A DNA stretch of 46,090 nucleotides, taken from positions 1 to 46,090 of the forward strand of contig USCV01000004.1 in assembly GCA_900553225.1 (NCBI GenBank). The letters are read 5' to 3'. The position numbers were made by a program, and so were the translations under genes. Below the pieces are notes generated by a model. The model ran no database searches, was not told the DNA's origin, and saw only the letters and a list, made by a program, of their open reading frames with translations. Below, piece after piece: positions 1-8,250 of this stretch (position 1 is the first letter of the stretch; every line of letters starts with the position of its first letter). This DNA comes from an uncultured Clostridium sp. Lineage in GTDB: Bacteria; Bacillota; Clostridia; TANB77; CAG-508.

Positions 1-1648
1 CTAAAATATCACTAATATATTTTTCTTCTTCATCTCCAATATCATTCTTAGACAATATACTAATAATATTCACATAATCCATAGCTGTAAAAATTGAATC
101 TCTTTCATTTTTAGACAGTATCTTAAATTGTAAATTATCTATTTCTTTTGCAAATTCTTCAAAGTTATTCTTAAACTCAACTTTTCTATTCAACTCTTTC
201 TGACTATCTTCTTCTTTATTTGCCTCATTTAAAACATTCGGAATATCTTTATTAGTAAATTTCCAAAATTCGAATATACTAGTTTTATGACTTTCTATTT
301 CTTTTATAAATAAGTCTGCATTTTTTATTTTGGTTTTTAAAATATCAACTTTCTTTATTATATTCTTTAGTTCTGTTTCTACTTTATTATTACTTTCTTC
401 TTCTCTTTTCAAAATATTGCAGACTGCAAGTAAGTCATCAATTGTATAGCTTTCTTTTTTCTCATAAACATCACTTATTTCTTCTGTTTGTATAAGTTCA
501 GGTTTTATCATTTGACCAATTTTATTTATTTTTCTATGTTTTTTATTTGATTTAAAGAAATATTTGAATCTGCCAATAAAAGACCTTTTACATTGCAAAA
601 ATGTTACAATTTGTTTTTGCTTTTGACTGTATTCATCAGTTTTATTATTCAACTCTTGTTTCATTATTTTTAATTTTTCTTCACTTTTTTCAGTATTTTC
701 AATTATTTCATATGTTTTATTTATATTTTCTTCTACTTGTTCATTTATAAATTGATTTATTGTATTTATATATATTTTTTGTTTCTTATAATTAATTAAA
801 AAATTACCTACATCATCAACTTTCACTTCAAATTTATACTTTTTTTCAAAATTTGATGAAATTGTAAAGAGTTGTTTTAATAATTCATATTTTTCATCTG
901 CTTCTGTTTTATTTTTTAATATGATTTTGTATAAACTTTCTACATTTTCATAAACTAATGTCTTTCCTATAATATGCATACTTCTGTTTCCATACGCATC
1001 AACTATTTCATATATGCTTGGCCACTTTTTAGTAAAGAACCACAAATAGTTCTCCATATCTGCAATTTGTTTATTGTCTAAAAATTGTTTTGAATATCCC
1101 TCATTCACAATTGGCAAATACATTTTTATAGCTACTTTTTCTTTATTAGACTGTATTTGTTTTTTCAATAGCAAAAACATAGCCTCGTTTTCTTTTTCAT
1201 TTTGAGAAATAAGCATAATATATTTTTTTTCAGCCTCAACAAAAAAAACTTGCCATTTTAATGAGTTTTTATAAGCAATTTTATATGGATATGAAATATC
1301 AAATTTGTTTTGTTCATTTTCTAATTCTTGTAATTTACTTATTTTCAAATTCTTAACCATGTCTAAAAAATTATCATTACATTCTTTTATATATTTCTCA
1401 ATTGGTACAGCTTCTTTACACTTTTCTTTTATACTTTCCAGATTGTCTTTTGAAGTTATAAATATTTGTATTTCATTTACATCAATATATTTATAAACTT
1501 TAGAAGTTGTATCTTTATAATCTTTACTTAAATTACAATTTTCCATTTTACTATTTTTTATATAGTCTGGTAATTTTTTAAGATTTAAGTCTATATATTT
1601 TAATTTTTCATCTATATTTTCTATTTCTTCCTTAGTAATTTCAGGCAT
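1..1648 (-). CDS. Unrecognised coiled-coil-rich protein, 3' end cut by window edge
   Basis: An open frame runs without a stop from an ATG at 1646-1648 to the left edge, giving 549 codons and no C-terminus. A strong GGGAGG lies 6 bases before the ATG, which fixes the start. The protein begins MPEITKEEIENIDEKL and is rich in Lys, Glu, Ile and Asn. I see no signal peptide or membrane segment. The first half (about residues 60-230) looks globular, with aromatic patches such as NYLWFFTKKWPSIYE and YGNRSMHIIG. Residues about 290-460 have long heptad-like helices. It contains no CGG codon. It lies 125 bases downstream of thrS, behind a terminator. I do not recognise the family and assign no function. 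Confidence 0.8.
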   Translation of the reverse strand, partial: MPEITKEEIENIDEKLKYIDLNLKKLPDYIKNSKMENCNLSKDYKDTTSKVYKYIDVNEIQIFITSKDNLESIKEKCKEAVPIEKYIKECNDNFLDMVKNLKISKLQELENEQNKFDISYPYKIAYKNSLKWQVFFVEAEKKYIMLISQNEKENEAMFLLLKKQIQSNKEKVAIKMYLPIVNEGYSKQFLDNKQIADMENYLWFFTKKWPSIYEIVDAYGNRSMHIIGKTLVYENVESLYKIILKNKTEADEKYELLKQLFTISSNFEKKYKFEVKVDDVGNFLINYKKQKIYINTINQFINEQVEENINKTYEIIENTEKSEEKLKIMKQELNNKTDEYSQKQKQIVTFLQCKRSFIGRFKYFFKSNKKHRKINKIGQMIKPELIQTEEISDVYEKKESYTIDDLLAVCNILKREEESNNKVETELKNIIKKVDILKTKIKNADLFIKEIESHKTSIFEFWKFTNKDIPNVLNEANKEEDSQKELNRKVEFKNNFEEFAKEIDNLQFKILSKNERDSIFTAMDYVNIISILSKNDIGDEEEKYISDIL

Positions 1649-1685
1649 AATTTTCCTCCCAAAATATTTTACTTTAGTATACCAA

Positions 1686-1722
1686 ATAAAAAAATAATAA
1701 GCAATATTTTGCCTATTATTTT
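1686..1722 (-). terminator. Terminator after thrS
   Basis: On the minus strand, an imperfect stem AATAATAGGC / TTGCTTATTATT with a short A-rich loop is followed directly by a U tract. It lies about 50 bases after the thrS stop codon, so it should end the thrS transcript. Confidence 0.65.
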
Positions 1723-1773
1723 TTATTCAATTTTAAGTTTATTTTTTATTTATAAGTTAAATTTTACATTATA

Positions 1774-3699
1774 TTATTTTTCGTGGTTTTGAACTTCTTT
1801 TAATATTTTTTCTATGAACTCTTCTATTTTCATAGCTCCAATATCTCCTTTTTCTCTTGAACGTACTCCAACTGAGTTTGAATCTTGTTCCTTTTCACCA
1901 ATTATAAGCATGTATGGTACCTTTTTCAATTGTGCTTCACGAATTTTATAACCAATTTTTTCATTTCTATCATCAAATTCTACACGAATATCTTTTTCTT
2001 CTAACTTGTCTGCTACTTGTTTAGCATATTCTTTAAAATTATCTGTAATTGGCATTACATTTACTTGCACAGGAGCAAGCCAAGTTGGAAGTGCACCTTT
2101 TGTTTCTTCTAATAGGAAAGCTATGAATCTATCAAATGACCCAAGAATTGCCCTATGAATTACAACTGGTCTGTGTGCTTTTCCGTCTTCTCCAATATAT
2201 TCTAGTTCAAACTTTTGTGGTAATAAGAAATCTAATTGACATGTTGAAATTGTAATATCATGTCCTACAGCAGTTTTTATTTGTACATCTAATTTTGGTC
2301 CATAAAATGCTGCTTCTCCTTTTGCTTCATAAAAGTTTAAGTTTGACTGTGTTAATATTTCTCTTAATTGACTTTCTGCATTTTCCCACATTTCGTCATC
2401 ATCATAATATTTTTCTTTATCTTCTTTATCTCTTAAAGACAATCTAAATGAATAATCTGTAAATCCAAAATCTTTGTATACATCAAGGATTAAATTTACA
2501 ACCTTTCCAAATTCTTCTTTAATTTGATCTGGTCTTACAAAAATATGTGCATCATTTTGACACATTTGACGTACTCTTTCAAGTCCACAAACGTTTCCAC
2601 TTGCTTCATAACGGAAATCGTGTGCAAGTTCTCCAATTCTGATTGGAAGATCACGATAAGAATGTAATTTATGTTTATAAATTAGCATATGATGTGGGCA
2701 ATTCATTGGTCTTAATACTAATTCTTCATTTTCCATCTGCATTACCGGAAACATATCTTCTTTATAATGATCCCAATGTCCACTTGTTTTATATAATTGA
2801 ACATTTGCAAGTGATGGAGTATATACATGTTTATATTTTTGTTTTACTTCTTTATCTAAAATATATCTTTCTAAAAGTCTTCTGATTGTTGCTCCATCTG
2901 GTAAATACATAGGAAGTCCTGAACCAACAAGTTCATGTGTCATAAATATTTCTAACTCTTTACCAATTTTTCTATGATCTCTTTGCTTTGCTTCTTCTAA
3001 TAATTTTAAATGTTCTTCAAGCTGACTTGCCTTTGGAAAAGAAATTCCATAAATTCTTTGAAGCATTTTATTTTTTTCATTTCCTCTCCAATATGCACCT
3101 GATGATGATAAAATTTTAACTGCTTTTACTTTACCTGTACTTGTTAAATGTGGACCTGCACAAAGATCTACAAAATCTCCTTGTTCATAAAAACTAATTT
3201 CTTCTCCTTCTGGTAATTCACTAATTAATTCTTGTTTATAAATTTGTCCTTCCATTAGCTTTAAAGCTTCTTCTTTTGGTAAAGAAAATCTCTTTATTTC
3301 TATATCTTCTTTTATAATTTTTTTCATTTCCTCTTCAATATTTTTCTTATCTTCATCTGTAAATGGGTTTTCCACATCAAAGTCATAATAAAAACCTTCA
3401 TCTATACTAGGTCCAATTGCAAATTTAACATTTGGAAATAACCTTTTTACAGCTTGTGCCATAATATGAGATGTAGTATGCCAATAAGCTTTTTTTCCTT
3501 CTTTACTAGATTCAAATGTGTGAATAACTAAATTGCAATCTTCATCTAGTTTATATCTTAAATCTTTTATTTTTCCATCTACTTCCCCACAAGTTGCAAC
3601 TCTTGCTAAACCTTCACTTATTTTTTTAGCAACCTCTAGAATACTACTTCCTTGTTCTACTTCTAATATAGAACCATCTTTTAATTGAACTTTTATCAT
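1774..3699 (-). CDS. thrS: Threonyl-tRNA synthetase
   Basis: Class II synthetase that charges tRNA-Thr in the cytoplasm; 641 residues, the usual length. It has an N-terminal TGS domain (starting MIKVQLKDGSILEVEQG), then the editing domain with the HTTSHIMAQAVKRLFP histidines. The catalytic core has the zinc cysteine in LRPMNCPHHM and the motif 3 region HRAILGSFDRF, and an anticodon-binding domain closes the protein. An upstream in-frame ATG at 3714 would place the GGGAGG site inside the gene. The ATG at 3697-3699, 7 bases after GGGAGG, is the better start. A T-box leader with a Thr specifier codon lies upstream, so expression should rise when uncharged tRNA-Thr builds up. I saw no in-frame CGG codon. 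Confidence 0.98.
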   Translation of the reverse strand: MIKVQLKDGSILEVEQGSSILEVAKKISEGLARVATCGEVDGKIKDLRYKLDEDCNLVIHTFESSKEGKKAYWHTTSHIMAQAVKRLFPNVKFAIGPSIDEGFYYDFDVENPFTDEDKKNIEEEMKKIIKEDIEIKRFSLPKEEALKLMEGQIYKQELISELPEGEEISFYEQGDFVDLCAGPHLTSTGKVKAVKILSSSGAYWRGNEKNKMLQRIYGISFPKASQLEEHLKLLEEAKQRDHRKIGKELEIFMTHELVGSGLPMYLPDGATIRRLLERYILDKEVKQKYKHVYTPSLANVQLYKTSGHWDHYKEDMFPVMQMENEELVLRPMNCPHHMLIYKHKLHSYRDLPIRIGELAHDFRYEASGNVCGLERVRQMCQNDAHIFVRPDQIKEEFGKVVNLILDVYKDFGFTDYSFRLSLRDKEDKEKYYDDDEMWENAESQLREILTQSNLNFYEAKGEAAFYGPKLDVQIKTAVGHDITISTCQLDFLLPQKFELEYIGEDGKAHRPVVIHRAILGSFDRFIAFLLEETKGALPTWLAPVQVNVMPITDNFKEYAKQVADKLEEKDIRVEFDDRNEKIGYKIREAQLKKVPYMLIIGEKEQDSNSVGVRSREKGDIGAMKIEEFIEKILKEVQNHEK

Positions 3700-3735
3700 C
3701 TTTTTTCCTCCCATCTATTTTAGGTTTCTTCATAC

Positions 3736-3983
3736 AAAAAAACCTAGAAATTTATTTTCTAATAAACTTCTAGGGGCACTTTATAGTACGGTTCCACCCT
3801 TACTTTTAACTTCATTTATGCCTTTAACGCAGGCTTTTGTTTACGTCTAGTTTTAGCTAGAAACAAATGAGGTAGTTTTTCAAATCCGTTTTTCATAAAT
3901 TAGCTTTCAGCCAATGACTAATTTTCTCTTTCTGACAACCTTAATTTTACTTTGTCTCATTATTGTTTTTATTTTTTTACTAT
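3736..3983 (-). promoter_or_regulatory. T-box leader of thrS (Thr specifier)
   Basis: Read on the minus strand, the leader has a stem I with the AGAGA and GGCTGAAAGCTAA elements. The specifier region AAACTACCTCAT follows; ACT at 3874-3876 (or the adjacent ACC) is a threonine codon, and CCTCAT can close stem I with ATGAG at about 3960. The T-box sequence AAGGGTGGAACCG comes next. The terminator stem CCTAGAAGTTTATT / AATAAATTTCTAGG (3743-3774) has a run of U at 3736-3742. Uncharged tRNA-Thr would favour the antiterminator and allow thrS transcription. Confidence 0.95.
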
Positions 3984-3989
3984 ATCATT

Positions 3990-4017
3990 ATTATACTATC
4001 AATTTTAAAATTGTCAA
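3990..4017 (-). promoter_or_regulatory. Vegetative promoter of the thrS T-box transcript
   Basis: The minus strand carries TTGACA (4012-4017), a 16-base spacer and TATAAT (3990-3995), a perfect sigma-A pair. The predicted transcript start is near 3983, just before T-box stem I. Confidence 0.85.
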
Positions 4018-4044
4018 CTGGTAAAATTTATTTTTATAATTTAT

Positions 4045-4074
4045 GCATATCTTTGCAATTTGCTAATATACATT
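4045..4074 (+). promoter_or_regulatory. Possible sigma-E promoter of spoIVA
   Basis: GCATATC (4045-4051) and TATACATT (4067-4074), 15 bases apart, resemble sigma-E -35 and -10 elements (ATATT-like and CATACANT). spoIVA is a mother-cell sigma-E gene in Bacillus. This is a motif match only. Confidence 0.45.
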
Positions 4075-4121
4075 AATTAAAGTTGTTGTACAAACATTTT
4101 TCGAGGAGGGTATATAATAAG

Positions 4122-5604
4122 ATGGAAGAAAATTTAAGATTATATGAGGATATAGCCAAACGTACAGATGGGGACATTTATGTTGGTGTTGTTGGACCTG
4201 TTAGAACTGGAAAATCTACTTTTATAAAAAAATTTATGGATTTACTTGTAATTCCAAATATTGATAATGAATATAAAAAAGAACGTGCAAGAGATGAATT
4301 ACCACAAAGTGCTGCTGGTCGTACAATTATGACAACAGAACCAAAATTTATTCCAAATGAAGCTGTAGAAATTACAGTTGGAAATAATATTAAACTAAAA
4401 ACTCGTTTAGTAGATTGTGTTGGTTATCTTGTAAATAATGCTATTGGTTATTTAGAAGATGATATGCCTAGGATGGTAAAAACTCCATGGTCAGATGAAG
4501 AAATTCCATTTGAAAGAGCTGCTGAAATTGGTACTAAAAAAGTAATAGAGGAACATTCTACAATTGGTATTTTAGTTACAACAGATGGAAGTATAACTGA
4601 TATTCCAAGAGAAGATTATATAGATGCTGAAGAAAGAGTTGTAAGAGAATTACAAGAACTTAATAAACCTTTTATCATCGTTTTAAATTCAGATGATTGC
4701 TTCTCTGATGCTACTAAAGCTTTAGCAAGAAAATTGGAAGATAAATATGGTGTTCCTGTTATGCCAACTAATTGTGCAGAACTTAATTTGGACGATATAA
4801 ATGCTATTTTTGGTAAAATGCTATATGAATTTCCAATTGAACGTTTAAATATTAATTTTCCAAGATGGGTTGACGGATTATGTGATGATCACTGGTTAAA
4901 AAAAGAACTTTACTCTGAAATTAAAGATGCTTTTCAAAATGTTAGAATATTAAAACAAGTAGATTCTAGTATTGCAAAATTACAAAACACACAAATTATT
5001 ACATCTAGTGTACTTAGTGAAGTAACACTTGGAACTCGGATGTGTTAACATTTCCATAAATCTAGCAGAAGATTTATTCTATAAAATCTTAACAGAAATA
5101 TCTGGTGTGGAAATTGCAAATGAAGGAGATTTATTCTCAACAATTACAAACTTGGCTTCTACTAAAAAAGAATATGATAAAATTGCATATGCTTTGGAAG
5201 AAGTAAAAGCAAAAGGATACGGAATTGTTTCACCTTCAATGGATGAACTAATTTTAGATGAACCTGAAATGGTAAAGCAAGGTTCTCGTTTTGGAGTAAA
5301 ACTTAAAGCAAAAGCTCCTTCAATACACATGATTAGAGCAGATATTGAAACAGAAGTCTCTCCTATTGTTGGTTCAGAAAAACAATCTGAAGAACTTGTT
5401 AATTATTTGCTTTCAGAATTTGAAAGTGATCCACAAAAAATCTGGGAATCTAATATTTTTGGAAAAAGCCTACATGAACTTGTTAATGAAGGTCTTCAAA
5501 ATAAACTTTCTCATATGCCGGAAGATGCTCAAATGAAGCTTCAAGATACTCTAGAGCGTATTATAAATGAGGGCAGTGGCGGATTAATTTGTATCATTCT
5601 ATAA
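4122..5604 (+). CDS. spoIVA: Stage IV sporulation protein A, interrupted by a +1 frameshift at CGG
   Basis: Spore coat morphogenetic ATPase that coats the forespore surface and anchors the coat. The N-terminal part has the P-loop GPVRTGKS (about residues 25-32) and RLVDCVGYL. The C-terminus ends GGLICIIL, as the family does. The start ATG at 4122 follows AGGAGG; an upstream TTG at 4083 has no ribosome site. The frame breaks once: ACT CGG ATG TGT TAA stops at 5048, while dropping the C at 5037 gives VTLGTG-CVNISINL and reading continues to 5604. With the shift the product is 493 residues, against 492 in Bacillus subtilis. I infer that it is functional and frameshifted rather than a pseudogene, because four other genes here break at the same sequence. 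Confidence 0.95.
5034..5040 (+). other. +1 frameshift site ACT CGG A in spoIVA
   Basis: CGG at 5037-5039 is codon 306 in the starting frame, and a stop (TAA) follows two codons later. Skipping C5037 reads GGA (Gly) and restores the SpoIVA frame. It is the only in-frame CGG I found in the gene; GAC GGA, TAC GGA and GGC GGA occur elsewhere in it without a shift. Confidence 0.85.
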
Positions 5605-5617
5605 TTTGCAATGGTCT

Positions 5618-5702
5618 GTGTCAGTTTGAACGGTTCTGTTTGACACTCTACTAATTATTTTTTAGTTTTTGGTGTCACTCAGAACCATCTAAAATTGACA
5701 TC
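5618..5702. repeat. Pair of REP-like palindromic units downstream of spoIVA
   Basis: Unit 1 (5618-5646) runs GTGTCA ... GAACGGTTC ... TGACAC. Unit 2 (5672-5702) runs GTGTCA ... CAGAACC ... TTGACATC. Both have the GTGTCA/TGACAC ends and the GAACC/GGTTC core of the short dispersed palindromes common between genes in Firmicutes. They lie between the convergent spoIVA and helD genes, where folded RNA could act as a two-way terminator or 3' stabiliser. No transposase is nearby. Confidence 0.5.
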
Positions 5703-5707
5703 ATTTT

Positions 5708-7894
5708 TTATTTTAATAATTTACTAATTTCTCCTATATAAAAAATATCTAACTTACTCATTGCTCTTGTTATTGTTACATATAATAGCTTTATATCTAA
5801 ACTATTATCTATATACTTTTCATCACTTGCATCTGCAATAATTACACAGTCAAATTCTAGCCCTTTAGCAAGATAAGATGGAACTATTGAAATTCCTGAA
5901 TTATAACTTGAATCTTTTCCCTTTATTAATTTAACATCATTTCTTACTTTAGCTATTTTCCTTTGTATTTTTTCACATTCATTCATGTCTTTTCCAATAA
6001 TAGCTATTGATTTATAATCACTTTGTAGATATTTTTCTATTCTCATATTTATTTTATTTATTAGCTCAGTGTCATCTTTTAATTTGTCTATATTTATAGA
6101 ATTTTTTCTATCTATTACTGGTTTACCAAATACAATTGATTCTTTTTCATATTCTGGTAATTTATTTATTACAGAATTAGCAACTTCCATTATCTCTTTT
6201 GTTGTTCTGTATGTTTTATCTAAAACTTTATACACAGTTTTTGTATTTTTAAACTCTACATTTATAAATGTATTCCAATTTTCAATTCCTCTATAAAAGT
6301 GTACACCTTGTGCTATATCTCCTAATATTGTCATAGAATTACTATTTATTATAGTTTTTAAAACATCAAAACCAAATTCTCCATAATCTTGAGCTTCATC
6401 AATTACAACATGTTTTATCTGGCATCTTTCTTTTATTCCAAATACTTTTAAACTTATATACATAATTGGAGCCAAATCTTCAAAACAAACTTCATTATTG
6501 TTTATGTTATAAATAGTATTTTCTTTAAGGTATTTCAATATTTCATTGTCTTCATTTAAAAAATCTTGTATAAATTCTTTATAATAATTTAGGCAATCTT
6601 TTTTCGGAATCTCATTTAAATATTTCTTAACTATTTTTTTATAATCCTTTTCTACTAGCTTTATTATTTTATCATATTCATCAAATACTTTTATTCGCTC
6701 TTGTTGATTTAAGTTTTCTATGCTTTTACTTCTTTGTGATTTTATTTCATTTATTATTTCTGGAATTTTCTTTTTAAATTCTGATGTTAAATTTTTTTCG
6801 ATTTCATTAATTCTTGTGTTAAAATTGTACATTTTATATGTATCTTTAAATAACGAATTAATTTTGTCATATGTCATTATGGTGTATTTATTAAAAGTAA
6901 AGTCTTTTTTAGGTATATAATTTTCTTCTACTATTTTTAGGAATTCATCTACTAGATATTTAAACTTAATCGATGATTTAAATTTAGCTTCTTTAATCAT
7001 TATATCAACTTTTCCTTTGTTAACCTCATCAAAGTCTTTATTTACTATAATAACAAGTTTTTCATTATTATCTGATATTTTTATTTTCTTTCCAATTACA
7101 TCGTAAGCGAAATCCTCAAATGTACACTGCTTTACATTATCTACTCCCAAATCTGGAAGTATATTTGATATATAATCCAAAAAGAATTTCGTAGGTGCTA
7201 ATATCATAAATTCTTCTGGTTTGAATTGCTTTTTATAATTATAAATTAAATATGCTATTCTATGAAGAGCAATTGTTGTTTTCCCGCTTCCTGCAACCCC
7301 CTGTACTATAAGAGGCAAATTTATATCTGACCTAATAATTTTATTTTGCTCATCTTGTATTGTTGCAACTATGTTTTTCAGTCTATCATCAGCTTTTTCT
7401 TCTAATGCATTTTGCAAAAGTTCATCGTTTCCTGTAACATTGATATCAACATATTTTTTTAGCTTCTTGCTTTCTATTATATATTGCCTTTTCAAATAAA
7501 TTTCTCCTGATATTTGCTCTCCTAAACATTCGTAACTTGCCTTTCCAAGTTTTCCTTCATAATATAAATTTGAAATAGGTGCTCTCCAGTCTACCACTAT
7601 AGGTTCTAAGCTTTTACTGTCTAATATAGATAATTTTCCTAAATAAAATTTTTCTAATTTTCCTTTGTCTTCTTTAAAATCCATTCTTGCAAAATATGGA
7701 ACATCTTTTATCTTTTTTATGTCATCTAATCTCTTTACCTTCATTTGTAACACCTGTCCTTTTGCAATATTTTCCATATCATACTGCAGACTTGCACTTT
7801 TTAATTCGTTTTCTAAGTTTTCTTCCTCTTTTGTTATTTTACATACAACATCTTTTAATTTGTTTTCTTCCTCTACAAAAATTTTCGAATCCAT
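5708..7894 (-). CDS. helD: HelD-type RNA polymerase recycling ATPase (UvrD/Rep-like)
   Basis: 728 residues. HelD proteins are SF1-helicase-like motors that bind RNA polymerase and release stalled complexes. The N-terminal coiled coil inserts into the polymerase; it is followed by the family-typical PYFARMDF (residues 66-73) and VDWRAPISNLYYEG. The Walker A motif GVAGSGKT is at 199-206, Walker B is in HVVIDEAQDYGE, and the C-terminal helicase motif is LLYVTITRAMSKLDIFY. An in-frame ATG at 7906 overlaps the GGAGGGG site. The ATG at 7892-7894, a few bases after it, is the real start. The gene is convergent with spoIVA and has no in-frame CGG. Confidence 0.92.
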   Translation of the reverse strand: MDSKIFVEEENKLKDVVCKITKEEENLENELKSASLQYDMENIAKGQVLQMKVKRLDDIKKIKDVPYFARMDFKEDKGKLEKFYLGKLSILDSKSLEPIVVDWRAPISNLYYEGKLGKASYECLGEQISGEIYLKRQYIIESKKLKKYVDINVTGNDELLQNALEEKADDRLKNIVATIQDEQNKIIRSDINLPLIVQGVAGSGKTTIALHRIAYLIYNYKKQFKPEEFMILAPTKFFLDYISNILPDLGVDNVKQCTFEDFAYDVIGKKIKISDNNEKLVIIVNKDFDEVNKGKVDIMIKEAKFKSSIKFKYLVDEFLKIVEENYIPKKDFTFNKYTIMTYDKINSLFKDTYKMYNFNTRINEIEKNLTSEFKKKIPEIINEIKSQRSKSIENLNQQERIKVFDEYDKIIKLVEKDYKKIVKKYLNEIPKKDCLNYYKEFIQDFLNEDNEILKYLKENTIYNINNNEVCFEDLAPIMYISLKVFGIKERCQIKHVVIDEAQDYGEFGFDVLKTIINSNSMTILGDIAQGVHFYRGIENWNTFINVEFKNTKTVYKVLDKTYRTTKEIMEVANSVINKLPEYEKESIVFGKPVIDRKNSINIDKLKDDTELINKINMRIEKYLQSDYKSIAIIGKDMNECEKIQRKIAKVRNDVKLIKGKDSSYNSGISIVPSYLAKGLEFDCVIIADASDEKYIDNSLDIKLLYVTITRAMSKLDIFYIGEISKLLK

Positions 7895-7994
7895 TTTCCC
7901 CTCCATATATTTTATTTTGGCTTTTGCAATTTTACATATACTTATTATTACTTATTGCCCATTTAATTATCTAATTTTGTACTTTGCAAAACGC

Positions 7995-8022
7995 AAAAAA
8001 CACCAAGTATTAAAATACTTGG
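7995..8022 (-). terminator. Terminator of the 5S-like transcription unit
   Basis: The minus strand carries the hairpin CCAAGTATTTTAATACTTGG followed by TGTTTTTTG. It lies about 40 bases beyond the 5S-like domain and 100 bases before the helD start, so it closes the small transcript rather than a protein gene. Confidence 0.65.
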
Positions 8023-8059
8023 GTATTTATATGACTTTTTTTAAACCTTTTATAGCAAG

Positions 8060-8176
8060 TAGTAATTCTTATTTTTTTGCAATACTTAAAAATGACCTTT
8101 GCATCATATAAATACTGAAAAAATAGAGCTTGACTACTGTGTTCGGAATGGTTACAGGTATCTCTCTAAATTTGTT
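8060..8176 (-). rRNA. Divergent, free-standing 5S rRNA-like RNA (ends approximate)
   Basis: The minus strand at 8124-8169 reads TTAGAGAGATACCTG, then CCATTCCGAACACAG, then TAGTCAAGCTCTA. This matches the 5S rRNA helix II, loop B, helix III and loop C region, with AGAG pairing CTCT. After it, CAGTATTTATATGA and TCATTTTTAAGTATTG can form the other arm around an 8-base loop (8080-8117). Helix I is not clear and the arms are unusually AU-rich, so this may be a degenerate 5S copy or a 5S-derived RNA. There is no 16S, 23S or tRNA beside it. It has its own promoter (8183-8211) and terminator (7995-8022). The rest of this gap, next to helD, shows nothing clear. Confidence 0.5.
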
Positions 8177-8182
8177 AAGCCA

Positions 8183-8211
8183 ATATTATCATCAATAAAA
8201 TTAATTGTCAA
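8183..8211 (-). promoter_or_regulatory. Promoter of the 5S-like RNA
   Basis: The minus strand carries TTGACA (8206-8211), 17 bases and TAATAT (8183-8188), a strong sigma-A arrangement. The predicted start near 8176 lies just before the 5S-like fold. A 10-base inverted repeat, ACAGGTATCT (8154-8163) and AGATACCTGT (8211-8220), brackets the promoter. Confidence 0.7.
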
Positions 8212-8250
8212 GATACCTGTAATATTTAAATATTGTTAATTTTCAGCCTT

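Noticed and set aside
1305..1496. Short plus-strand open frames opposite long minus-strand genes (for example 1305-1496, 7665-8111, 34197-34769)
   Set aside because: They lack ribosome sites, are Phe/Ser/Ile-rich mirrors of Lys/Glu/Asn-rich genes, and match no family.
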